Origin: Myxococcus hansupus | GTDB lineage: Bacteria; Myxococcota; Myxococcia; Myxococcales; Myxococcaceae | Length of the DNA: 64,000 nucleotides | Direction of reading: 5' to 3' | NCBI RefSeq assembly: GCF_000280925.3 | Contig: NZ_CP012109.1 | Location: 1,488,001-1,552,000, forward strand | Shown: piece by piece, positions 56,820 to 64,000 of the stretch | Numbering within the stretch: position 1 is the stretch's first letter | Layout of the letters: each line of letters begins with the position of its first letter | Made by a program: the position numbers and the translations under genes | The notes under the pieces: model-generated | Told to the model about the DNA's origin: nothing | Database searches by the model: none | What the model saw: the letters and a program-made list of their open reading frames with translations, nothing else

Positions 56820-57200
56820 TCAGCGGCCGGGAAGCTGGGCCACGCTGGCTTCGTCGCGGCCGGACAAGGTGTCCGCGCGGTCGAAGAGGCCGTCCACTTC
56901 CGAATAGAGCGCGTCCACGCGCTCCGGGAGCCGGGCCGCGGGCAGCACACCGTCGCCGGAGACTTCCTCCAGGCGCGCCTGCGCCCGCTGCAGCAGTTGG
57001 AGCGCCTTCAGCAGGGCCAGGCCGCGGCGCGTGCCTTCCTGCGTGAAGAGCGTACCGCTCTGCGTCAGCGTCTCGAGCGTGGTGCGCACGAACCGCACGC
57101 GGTCCGCCTGCCGGCCACGGTACAGGTCCAGGCGCTTGGCACGGCGCGCGCGGTGCAAATCCACCACGCCGCCAGGGCTTGAAGAGGAGGGGGGCGTCAC
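56820..57200 (-). CDS. Conserved hypothetical helical protein
   Basis: A protein of about 126 residues, convergent with ftsZ (22 bp apart). It is highly charged and helical: RARRAKRLDLYRGRQADRVR, then VRTTLETLTQSGTLFTQEGT, a coiled-coil-like LALLKALQLLQRAQARLEEV and a C-terminal AALYSEVDGLF-type helix. No signal, TM segment or family motif is seen. GTG 57200 and TTG 57209 are both possible starts; neither has a strong ribosome site. Its codon use and lack of alternative coding frames support a real gene, but function is unknown. Confidence 0.55.
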   Translation of the reverse strand: MTPPSSSSPGGVVDLHRARRAKRLDLYRGRQADRVRFVRTTLETLTQSGTLFTQEGTRRGLALLKALQLLQRAQARLEEVSGDGVLPAARLPERVDALYSEVDGLFDRADTLSGRDEASVAQLPGR

Positions 57201-57346
57201 GGGGAACAAGGTACGACACGGCCTCGTAGACCCGCAAATTTACTGGACTGTAGGGACCTGTTGCACGTCCGTCCGCACCCTTGTCTTGGGAGGGAGCGAG
57301 GGTTAGGTTCGCCGCCCTTTCGCACCTACACCCCAAGGGTTTCGCC

Positions 57347-58699
57347 ATGTTCCAGAAACTGCTCATCGCCAACCGGGGCGAGATTGCCCGCCGCATCGGC
57401 GTGGTGGCCCGGAGCATGGGGCTCAAAACAGTCGCCGTGTACTCGGACGCGGACGCCGAGCTGCCCTTCGTGAAGGAGGCGGACGAGGCGGTGCGCATTG
57501 GCCCCGCGCCGGCCAAGGACAGCTACCTGAACGTCGCCGCCATCCTGGAGGCCGCGAAGCAGACGGGGGCCCAGGCCATCCACCCCGGCTACGGCTTCCT
57601 GTCGGAGAACGGTGAGTTCGCCCAGGCGTGCCAGGACGCGGGGATTGTCTTCGTGGGTCCGCCGCCGGAGGCCATGGCGCGGATGAAGGACAAGAGCCAG
57701 GCCCGCAAGCTGGTGGCCGAGGCGGGCGTCCCGGTGGTGCCCGGCAGCGACGGCGTGGTGCCTGACGTGGCCAGCGCCCAGGCGGCGGCGGAGCGCATCG
57801 GCTTCCCGGTGCTCATCAAGGCGGCCAGCGGCGGCGGCGGCATTGGCATGGCGGTGGCCAACAACCCCGCGGAGCTGGAGAAGGCGTACCGCCAGTGCAC
57901 GGACCGGGCGAAGGCCGCCTTCGGCAAGGAAGGCGTGTACGTGGAGCGCTACTTCCCGGCGCCGCGGCACATCGAGGTCCAGATTCTGGGTGACCACCAC
58001 GGCCACCTCATCCACGGCCTGGAGCGCGAGTGCTCCATCCAGCGCCGCCACCAGAAGGTCGTCGAGGAGGCCCCCTCCGTGCTGTTCGCGGACGGGCGCA
58101 ACCCGGAGCTGGCGCAGAAGCTGTTCAGCGCCGCCATCGCCGCGGCCAAGGCCTTTGGCTACGCCAACGCGGGCACGGTGGAGTTCCTGTACTCGGACGG
58201 GCAGGTGTACTTCATTGAGATGAACGCCCGTCTCCAGGTGGAGCATCCGGTGACGGAGCTCACCACGGGGCTGGACCTCATCGGCTGGCAGTTGCGCATC
58301 GCCGCGGGTGAGCGCCTCACCGTGAAGCAGGAGGACGTGAAGCGGCGCGGGGCGGCGCTGGAGTTCCGCATCTACGCCGAGGACCCGGTGAAGTTCTTCC
58401 CGTCCCCGGGGCCGCTGAAGGTGTTCCAGGCCCCCACGGGTGAGGGCGTCCGGCTGGACGCGGGCTACGGCGAGGGCAACACCGTCACGCCCAACTACGA
58501 CCCGATGATCGCCAAGCTGATTGTCAGCGGTGAGACGCGGGCGCAGGCGATTGAGCGCTCCGTGGCGGCGCTGCAGTCCTTCCGCATCGAAGGCATCAAG
58601 ACGAACATCCCGCTCCACCTGCGCATCGTGCAGGATGCGGCCTTCCATGCCGGCGAGCTGGACACGCACTTCCTGGAGCACCACGCCAAGCCGGCGTAG
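57347..58699 (+). CDS. Biotin carboxylase subunit
   Basis: A 450-residue ATP-grasp enzyme carboxylating carrier-bound biotin, of the AccC or acyl-CoA carboxylase alpha type. It has FQKLLIANRGEIARRIGVVA, the ATP loop KAASGGGGIGM, RHIEVQILGDHHGHLIHGLE, ERECSIQRRHQKVVEEAPSV and the catalytic EMNARLQVEHPVTE. The length is that of a free biotin carboxylase (E. coli AccC 449), without fused carrier. A separate carrier gene follows after 45 bp. ATG 57347 matches the standard N-terminus MFQKLLIANRGEIA. Whether it serves acetyl-, propionyl- or another acyl-CoA cannot be told because no carboxyltransferase is nearby. Confidence 0.95.
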   Translation: MFQKLLIANRGEIARRIGVVARSMGLKTVAVYSDADAELPFVKEADEAVRIGPAPAKDSYLNVAAILEAAKQTGAQAIHPGYGFLSENGEFAQACQDAGIVFVGPPPEAMARMKDKSQARKLVAEAGVPVVPGSDGVVPDVASAQAAAERIGFPVLIKAASGGGGIGMAVANNPAELEKAYRQCTDRAKAAFGKEGVYVERYFPAPRHIEVQILGDHHGHLIHGLERECSIQRRHQKVVEEAPSVLFADGRNPELAQKLFSAAIAAAKAFGYANAGTVEFLYSDGQVYFIEMNARLQVEHPVTELTTGLDLIGWQLRIAAGERLTVKQEDVKRRGAALEFRIYAEDPVKFFPSPGPLKVFQAPTGEGVRLDAGYGEGNTVTPNYDPMIAKLIVSGETRAQAIERSVAALQSFRIEGIKTNIPLHLRIVQDAAFHAGELDTHFLEHHAKPA

Positions 58700-58744
58700 C
58701 GGGGCCTGGCTCCAGACCCAAACACCCCTGAGGAGGACGGATTC

Positions 58745-58957
58745 ATGGCGGACGTAGCGGCGCACATCACCGGCACGGTGTGGAAGATCGAGGTCCAGGT
58801 GGGCCAGCAGGTCAACGCGGGCGACACGCTCGTCATCCTCGAGTCGATGAAGATGGAGATGCCCGTCGAGACGGAGGAGGGCGGGACGGTGAAGGAAATC
58901 CGGGTGAAGGAAGCCCAGTCCGTCAACGAGGGCGACGTCCTCGTGGTGCTCGGCTAG
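58745..58957 (+). CDS. Biotin carrier (biotinyl-lipoyl domain) protein
   Basis: A minimal 70-residue biotinyl domain. The biotinylation site is ILESMKMEMP with Lys36. The rest is the usual hammerhead: HITGTVWKIEVQVGQQVNAG before, and TVKEIRVKEAQSVNEGDVLV after. It lacks the Pro/Ala-rich N-terminus and thumb of E. coli AccB, so it is a stand-alone carrier of the short type used with multi-subunit acyl-CoA carboxylases or decarboxylases. GAGGAGGA precedes the ATG. It overlaps nothing and is 2 bp from the hydratase gene. Confidence 0.95.
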   Translation: MADVAAHITGTVWKIEVQVGQQVNAGDTLVILESMKMEMPVETEEGGTVKEIRVKEAQSVNEGDVLVVLG

Positions 58958-58959
58958 CA

Positions 58960-59742
58960 GTGGAGCCCGTCGTCGAGTCAGGGGCCACTCTGCGGGTCGA
59001 GGACCGCGACGACGGGGTCCGCGTGTTGACGCTGTCCAACCCGGCCCGGCGCAACGCGCTCGATGACGGGCTGCTGGCCCGGTTGGACGCCGCGCTGGAG
59101 CCGGCACCCCACGTGCGCGCCCTGCTGGTGCGGGGCGCGGGTGGGGCCTTCTGCTCCGGCTACGACTTGACGCACCTGGGGCCACCCGGCGCGGACGGGC
59201 GGCTGCCGGATGACCTGCTGGTGGAGTGCCTCCTGAAGCTGGAGTCCCACCCGGCGCCCAGCGTGGCCTTGGTGGAGGGCGCGGCGGTGGGCGCGGGCTT
59301 CGACCTGGCGGCCTCCTGCGACTTCCGCATCGGCACACCCAACGCCGTCTTCCTCATGCCGCCCGCGCGGCTGGGCATCGTGTACTCGCCCGAGGGACTG
59401 GCGCGGGCCGCGCGGCTGGTGGGCGTGGCCCGGGCGAAGCAGCTCTTCCTCGCGGCGCGGAAGCTGAGCGCGCGGGAAGCCCTGGACTGGGGCCTGCTGG
59501 ATGACTGCGTCGCGGACGCGGAGGCACGCGCCCTGGCGCTGTGCGCGACCCTGGCGAGTCATGCACCCCTGGCGGTGTCGGGGATGAAGGAGTCCTTCGG
59601 GCGGCTGGCGCGAGCGCCGCTGGAGGCGTCCGACCAGGCCCGGCTGCGCGACCTGCGCGCGGCGGCCTTCGGCAGCGAGGACGCGAAGGAGGGGCGGGCA
59701 GCCTTCCTCGAAAAGCGCCCGCCCCGCTTCTCCGGCCGCTAG
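58960..59742 (+). CDS. Enoyl-CoA hydratase/isomerase family protein
   Basis: A 260-residue crotonase-fold enzyme starting at GTG 58960. It has LTLSNPARRNALDDGLLARL (CoA-binding start), GAGGAFCSGYDLTHL (oxyanion-hole loop), VALVEGAAVGAGFDLAASCD and FRIGTPNAVFLMPPARLGIV. The usual catalytic Glu pair region reads PARLGIVYSPEGLARAARL, where one acidic residue is not obvious, so it may be an isomerase or a divergent hydratase. It follows the biotin carrier by 2 bp, placing it in one operon with the carboxylase; a short-chain or branched acyl-CoA pathway is plausible. Confidence 0.85.
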   Translation: MEPVVESGATLRVEDRDDGVRVLTLSNPARRNALDDGLLARLDAALEPAPHVRALLVRGAGGAFCSGYDLTHLGPPGADGRLPDDLLVECLLKLESHPAPSVALVEGAAVGAGFDLAASCDFRIGTPNAVFLMPPARLGIVYSPEGLARAARLVGVARAKQLFLAARKLSAREALDWGLLDDCVADAEARALALCATLASHAPLAVSGMKESFGRLARAPLEASDQARLRDLRAAAFGSEDAKEGRAAFLEKRPPRFSGR

Positions 59743-59776
59743 TCAGGGCGGCCGGCGGGGTACCGCGACGGCGACA

Positions 59777-60370
59777 TCAGGTATCGCCGAAGAGCTCGCC
59801 CATGCGCAGTTGCAGCGCCGAGGCAATCTTGTACAGCGACGAGATGGAGGCCGAGGACTCCGCGCGCTCGATCTGCGACAGCAGCGACACGGACAGGCCG
59901 GTGCGCCGCGCGAGCTGCTTGAGCGTGAGCTCCTGCGTCTTGCGCGCGTCGCGAATGGTGCGGCCAATGGCGCGGTGGAGGTCCGCCTCCGGGTCCTGCG
60001 ACAAGCCCTTCTTCTGCAGGGCGTTGCGGACCGCGGTGATGAACTGCTCCGGCTCCATGGGCTTCTTGACGTAGTCGGACGCCTGGGCTTTGAGCGAGGC
60101 GACCGCCGTGTCCACCGTGGGATACGCGGTGGCGACGATGACGGCCACGTCGGTGTCGTACTTGCGAATCTGCTCCAGCACCTCCGTGCCCGACATCTGC
60201 GGCATCATCATGTCGAGGATGACGAGGTGAAAGTCGGAGCCCCGGAGGATTTCCACCGTCTGGGTGGGATCCGTCGTGGTCACCACCTCGTAGCCTTCAC
60301 GGGTCAGGACCAGCTTGAGGTAGTCGCAGTTGTCCTGCTCATCATCAACTACCAGGATGCGAATCTGCAC
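59777..60370 (-). CDS. Response regulator with REC and XRE-type HTH domains
   Basis: A 197-residue protein starting at GTG 60370, with GAGGAG about 8 bases upstream. The receiver domain (1-120) has IRILVVDDEQDNCDYLKLVL, phospho-acceptor Asp53 in LVILDMMMPQMSG, the Thr/Ala switch VATAYPT and Lys102 in DYVKKPMEP. From about 135 a Cro/cI-type HTH follows (IRDARKTQELTLKQLARRTG, LSVSLLSQIERAES). REC fused to XRE is unusual compared with OmpR, NarL or NtrC types. No sensor kinase gene is adjacent, so it is an orphan regulator here. Confidence 0.93.
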   Translation of the reverse strand: MQIRILVVDDEQDNCDYLKLVLTREGYEVVTTTDPTQTVEILRGSDFHLVILDMMMPQMSGTEVLEQIRKYDTDVAVIVATAYPTVDTAVASLKAQASDYVKKPMEPEQFITAVRNALQKKGLSQDPEADLHRAIGRTIRDARKTQELTLKQLARRTGLSVSLLSQIERAESSASISSLYKIASALQLRMGELFGDT

Positions 60371-60450
60371 AGCGTCTCCTCGCTGCAGTTCAGGGACATG
60401 TGGCCGGAGGTCCCCAGGGGGGCGGGGGCGCCTCCGGCGGGCCACTACTT

Positions 60451-62165
60451 CTATTTCTGCTCGTAATCGTCGACGAGCTTCTTCACGCCGGCGTAGCGAG
60501 GGTGGTTGGGCGCCAGCTCCATGAAGCGCCGGTAGTGCTTCAAGCCCTGCTCCGTCTGCTGATTCCGTGCGAAGGCGACACCCAGGTAGAGGTGACACTC
60601 CGCGCGTTTGGCATCCAAGCCAAGGCAATGCTCGAGCCGCTCGATGGCCTGGCCGTAGCGCTTGTTGGTGAGGTGGTCCAGGCCTTCCTTTTCGGCCTTC
60701 GCGGCCTCGGAGACCGGCGCCGGCGGCTTCTCCACACCCGAGGTGGGGACGGCCGCCGCGGCCGCCTTCTTCTGGGCCTCGGTGACCTGCGCCTTCAGCG
60801 CCGCGTACTCCTTGGCGAACGCCTTGGTGGCCGCGCTCTCACGCAGGGCCTCGTCCGCCTCGGGCAGCTTGCCGGCCGTCAGCGCCACGCGCGCCTCGTC
60901 GAGCCGCTTCTTCATCAACTGCTCGGCGCGGGCCGCGTCCAGCCGCGTCTCGATGTCGCGAGGGCGCTGTCCGTTGGCGTCCTTGATGCCTTCCAGCGCG
61001 GTGACGGCCGCGTCGAAGTCGCGCGCGGCGATGGCCTTGTCCGCGACGGCGCGCTGCTCCTCGATGGAGGGGCCCCGCGGAGGCGGAGGCGTCTCGGGCG
61101 TCTTCGGCGGCGTCGCCGCGGCCTCGACCGTGTTGGCGGGGGCGGGTCGTCGGGAGTCGGTGCGTCCGGCTCGTCCGGAATCGGCGTGGGCGTCTCCGGC
61201 TGCTGCGCGATGGCGATCGGCGGCGTCGGCTGTTGGCCCTGCTGATTCATGAAATAGAAGGCCGCGCCTCCACCGCCCAGCAGCAGCGCGACGAAGCCCG
61301 CCACCAGCGGCAGCTTCGAACGGGAGCCACCCCCGCCGGCCACGTCATCCGCGGCGTCGCCGGCGCTCACGAAGCGCAGCTTCACGTGGCCCAGCTCGAT
61401 GATGTCGCCCGTCGCGAGCGTGGCCTGCGCGTAGTTCTCGCCGTTGACGGTCATCCCGTTGGCGGACTGCATGTCGATGACACGCCACTCCCCGCCGTCC
61501 TCTCGGACGAGCTTGGCGTGGGTGCGCGACAGCGACCGATGATCCAACGTGATGTCGTTGTCGTCGGTGCGGCCGATCCGCAGCTCCGTGCGGATGCAGG
61601 CGAACTCCTGGCCCTTGAGCTCGTCCGGGGACAGCACGAGCAGCCGGGGGGCGTCGTCCGCGGAGACGTCCACCACCTTCCGGGGGCGCTCCGCTTCCAC
61701 CTGATCCAACCGGATGATGGAGGTGGAGTGCCGGCGGGCGTCCGCGGCGCTGAGGGAGGGCGGCGTATGGTCGCTCTCCTCGGCGTCGTCGTCGGAGTCG
61801 TCCTCTTCCGGCGCGGGTTCAGCCCGGCGAGCGGGCACCTTGGTCGTGATGGGGCCTGCGGCGGCGTTGGCTGCGGCCTCGGCCTGGAGCGCCAGGTCGT
61901 AGTCGCCAATCTGAACCAGATCGCCCTCTTTGAGGGGCGACTGGCCCGCGATTCGCTCGCCGTTGATCCGGGTGCCGTTATAGCTCCCCAGGTCTTCCAC
62001 CACGACGTGGCCATTGAGCCGTACCAATCGTGCGTGACGACGAGACACATTGCGTTCCGTCAGGCGGATGGTGTTTCCCTCCTGACGGCCAATGGTGATC
62101 TCGTCACGCACGAAGGGAACGACAGTCTTGCGCCCCTCGTCGTCTTCGATGATGAGCTTCAGCAC
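60451..62165 (-). CDS. Double-FHA membrane protein with repeat C-terminus (apparent frameshift)
   Basis: About 571 residues when one base is restored. Two FHA domains bind phosphothreonine. The first (about 20-95) has ITIGRQEGNTIRL, NVSRRHARLV and LGSYNGTRINGERI; the second (about 190-265) has LRIGRTDDNDITLDHRSLSR, THAKLV and SANGMTVNGE. A TM segment (LPLVAGFVALLLGGGGAAFY) follows, then a Pro/Thr-rich linker and a TPR-like C-terminal part (NKRYGQAIERLEHCLGLDAK; CHLYLGVAFARNQQTEQGLK). The frame changes at a five-G run, 61138-61142 (C run on the coding strand), where one base seems missing. GTG 62165 is the start. Probably linked to Ser/Thr kinase signalling. Confidence 0.85.
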
Positions 62166-62183
62166 GGGTCCGATCCGCGTACA

Positions 62184-62213
62184 GTCATAGCAGAACGCCC
62201 TTTCCCTGTACAA
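62184..62213 (-). promoter_or_regulatory. Candidate promoter of the FHA gene
   Basis: On the minus strand TTGTAC (62208-62213) and TATGAC (62184-62189) are separated by 18 bp. They lie inside the 51-bp gap to the divergent rhomboid gene. GTACAG and CTGTAC half-sites flank the region (62179-62184 and 62206-62211), a possible shared operator. Confidence 0.35.
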
Positions 62214-62216
62214 GCC

Positions 62217-63878
62217 ATGTATCCCCCTCAAAAGACAGGACTTTCTCCCGAGGAGGAGGGGCAGACGGGCGTGTTGTCCATCGGTCAATCGGCCGGTGAA
62301 GTGCGACCCGGGGGGGTACCCTGGGTCACCCTGATCCTGGCCACCCTGCTGGGGGGCATCCATGCCGCGGCGCGTTCCATGGGACCGCTGGGGATGGACA
62401 CCCTGCTGAGGTGGGGCGCGAAGGCGGGGCCCCTGGTCGTGGACGCGGGGCAGGGGTGGCGGCTCGTCACCGCCAACTTCCTCCACCGGGACCTGCTTCA
62501 CCTGGGGCTCAACCTCCTGGTGTTGCTGGCGGCGGGCAGCGGCTTGGAGCGCCTCTGCCGGCGCCGGGACTATGTGGCGGTGCTGGCCGCGGCGGGGCTG
62601 GCGACCATGGCGGGCTCCCTGGGCTGGTCGGGCGCGGTGAGCGTCGGGGCCTCCGGCATGGTGTACGGCTGTGTGGGGGCCTTGCTGGTGCTGGGCCGCC
62701 GCCACCGGACCCGGCTGTCGTCGCGGTGGATGTCCGGGGAGGGGGCGCTGCCCACGGTGCTCGTCTTCCTCTGGATGGGGTGGACCTCGGTGGGCGTGGA
62801 CAACGCGGGGCACCTCGGCGGGTTGCTCGCGGGGCTGCTGGCCGGCGTGTTCCTGGAGCTTCGCTGGGACGCCTCCTCGAGCTGGCGCCGGCCGGTGGGC
62901 CTGGTGGCGGCGGCGGTGGTGCTGGCGTTCGCCGTCGTGGTGGAGCGCTCGGGCTGGCGCACGGAGCGGGATGATGGCTTCGGCATCTCGGTGTCGCTGC
63001 CCCAGGACTGGCGGAGCGAGGAGAACGGGCAGGGGCGGCGGGCCTTCTCCAACGGCCTGCCCGGCCGTGGCCGCGCGACCTTCTCCGCGGAGGCCATCGA
63101 GACGGGGGAGCCCGGAGACGGTTCGGTGCAGGCGCGGCAGTTCCAGCACGAGGTGTTGGTGCTCGAGGCGCCGGGGCCCGAGGGCCGGACGCTCAAGGTG
63201 ACGGGCCCCGTCTCGACGCGGGTGGCGGGACGGAGCGCGCAGCGGCTTCGCGCGGAGCTGGACGCGCCCGGTGGCGCCACGCACCTGATGGCCTTCTTCG
63301 TGCCTCGGGGCGAGTGGGTCTACCGGCTGGTGTTCACCTGGCCCGCGGCGTACCCCGCATATGAGGAGGTGGTGGGGCGCATGGTGGCGGAGCTGCGCTT
63401 CGACGAGCCCTCCGTCCTGCGCGAGGCGCGTGCCAGGGCCCTGTTGGTTCCCGGGGCGCCGGGACCCCTTCGCTCGCTGGGGGGCGTGCTGCGCCGGCTG
63501 GGTCTGCCCAGGGAGGCGGTGGGGCCGCTGACCGAGGCCGTGCGGCTGTCGCCAGCGCACGTGGAGACGCGGGTGGAGCTGGCGCGGGCGCTCCTCGAGG
63601 CCTCGCGCGTGGACGAGGGGTGTCACGCGGCGGCGGAGGCGCGGTTGTACGGACCTTCGGACACGGGGGCGCTGGAGGCGGGCGTGCGTTGCGAGCTGTC
63701 ACGCGGTGACGTCGCCAGGGCCCTGATGCGTCTGGTGGAGGCGCGCAGGGTGGATCCTCAAGACGCCCGGCTGCGCGCGGCGGAGCTGGCGCTGCGGACC
63801 GTGCTGGAGACCGCCCCTCCCGCCGCGAAAATCGGGTCGGAAAATGTAGGCGAAACTCCTGAGAATCATCGCAGATAA
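62217..63878 (+). CDS. Rhomboid-family intramembrane serine protease with C-terminal extension
   Basis: A 553-residue protein. After a TM segment, GWRLVTANFLHRDLLHLGLN holds the conserved His and Asn of rhomboids. The catalytic Ser is Ser146 in SVGASGMVYG and the catalytic His is His199 in VDNAGHLGG; six core TM helices fit. Beyond about residue 235 comes a soluble domain (FGISVSLPQDWRSEENGQG; TRVAGRSAQRLRAELDAPGG) resembling small PsbP-like or DcrB-like folds, and finally TPR-like repeats (LGLPREAVGPLTEAVRLSPA; LARALLEASRVDEGCHAAAE). The extended architecture suggests partner binding outside the membrane. Divergent from the FHA gene; substrate unknown. Confidence 0.9.
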   Translation: MYPPQKTGLSPEEEGQTGVLSIGQSAGEVRPGGVPWVTLILATLLGGIHAAARSMGPLGMDTLLRWGAKAGPLVVDAGQGWRLVTANFLHRDLLHLGLNLLVLLAAGSGLERLCRRRDYVAVLAAAGLATMAGSLGWSGAVSVGASGMVYGCVGALLVLGRRHRTRLSSRWMSGEGALPTVLVFLWMGWTSVGVDNAGHLGGLLAGLLAGVFLELRWDASSSWRRPVGLVAAAVVLAFAVVVERSGWRTERDDGFGISVSLPQDWRSEENGQGRRAFSNGLPGRGRATFSAEAIETGEPGDGSVQARQFQHEVLVLEAPGPEGRTLKVTGPVSTRVAGRSAQRLRAELDAPGGATHLMAFFVPRGEWVYRLVFTWPAAYPAYEEVVGRMVAELRFDEPSVLREARARALLVPGAPGPLRSLGGVLRRLGLPREAVGPLTEAVRLSPAHVETRVELARALLEASRVDEGCHAAAEARLYGPSDTGALEAGVRCELSRGDVARALMRLVEARRVDPQDARLRAAELALRTVLETAPPAAKIGSENVGETPENHRR

Positions 63879-63919
63879 CCCCAATGTAGTCTTCAGGCAC
63901 ACGCCTAGGGGGGGACATC

Positions 63920-64000
63920 ATGCTGAGAATCTTTGGGAACAAGTCGTCCTATTCGTCCATCAAGCCACCGGTGTCGGACTTCAAGCCCGGCCCGGTCCTG
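63920..64000 (+). CDS. Start of an unidentified gene, truncated by window end
   Basis: ATG 63920 follows a purine-rich GGGGGGGA stretch and opens a frame that runs to the window edge (27 codons: MLRIFGNKSSYSSIKPPVSD...). Too short to classify. No signal peptide is evident in the visible part. It follows the rhomboid gene by 41 bp. Confidence 0.6.
   Translation, partial: MLRIFGNKSSYSSIKPPVSDFKPGPVL

Noticed and set aside
60915..61138. The Arg-rich tail of the FHA frame as a genuine C-terminus
   Set aside because: The other frame gives a smooth helical and TPR-like continuation, so the tail is a frameshift product.

Overview
The window is very GC-rich, densely coded and rich in lipoproteins, Ser/Thr kinase, FHA, PilZ and REC signalling proteins. 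It carries a CarD protein with an HMGA-like AT-hook tail next to CarG. This combination, with a MYXO-CTERM-like sorting signal, points to a myxobacterium of the genus Myxococcus or a very close relative. The sequence alone does not fix the species.

Left part (1-13.4 kb): a truncated RNase G (rng) with a huge insertion inside its S1 domain; a leftward operon ligA-acyP-DUF3052; the divergent rho gene with a long charged N-terminal extension; a leftward set (glutamine amidotransferase, lipoprotein, small conserved protein, AI-2E-type permease); and, divergent from it, a glutamine-synthetase-like ligase overlapping an iron alcohol dehydrogenase. The last two plus the amidotransferase could form a gamma-glutamyl catabolic route.

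Middle part (13.4-29 kb): lipoproteins of unknown function, a basic Ser/Pro-rich protein that may be a nuclease-type effector, a leftward carD-carG-(membrane-anchored protein)-GT39 glycosyltransferase cluster, a PEGA-containing Ser/Thr kinase, an SRPBCC-ArsR pair under a clear palindromic operator, an acyl-CoA dehydrogenase and a tandem PilZ protein.

Right part (29-57 kb): a complete division and cell wall (dcw) cluster: mraZ, a STAS-domain gene, rsmH, ftsL, ftsI, murE, murF, mraY, murD, ftsW, murG, murC, murB, ddl, ftsQ, ftsA, then ftsZ. It starts at a recognisable promoter followed by three MraZ-type direct repeats at 10-bp spacing, and ends after ftsA in a textbook terminator. ftsA and ftsZ are separated by an 8-kb gene for a giant surface protein. 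That protein has glycine-rich and Ig-like repeats, thrombospondin type 3 repeats, an internal MYXO-CTERM-like signal, a second signal-peptide-like segment, an OmpA-type barrel and a peptidoglycan-binding OmpA domain.

Right end (57-64 kb): a biotin carboxylase, biotin carrier and enoyl-CoA hydratase set, a REC-XRE response regulator, a double-FHA membrane protein, a rhomboid protease with C-terminal extensions, and the start of one more gene.

Three genes (kinase, giant surface protein, double-FHA protein) each appear broken by one missing base in a short C run of the coding strand. The identical direction and context suggest a systematic base-calling artefact rather than three pseudogenes; I annotate each as one gene with an apparent frameshift. 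No tRNA, rRNA, CRISPR array or insertion sequence was recognised.
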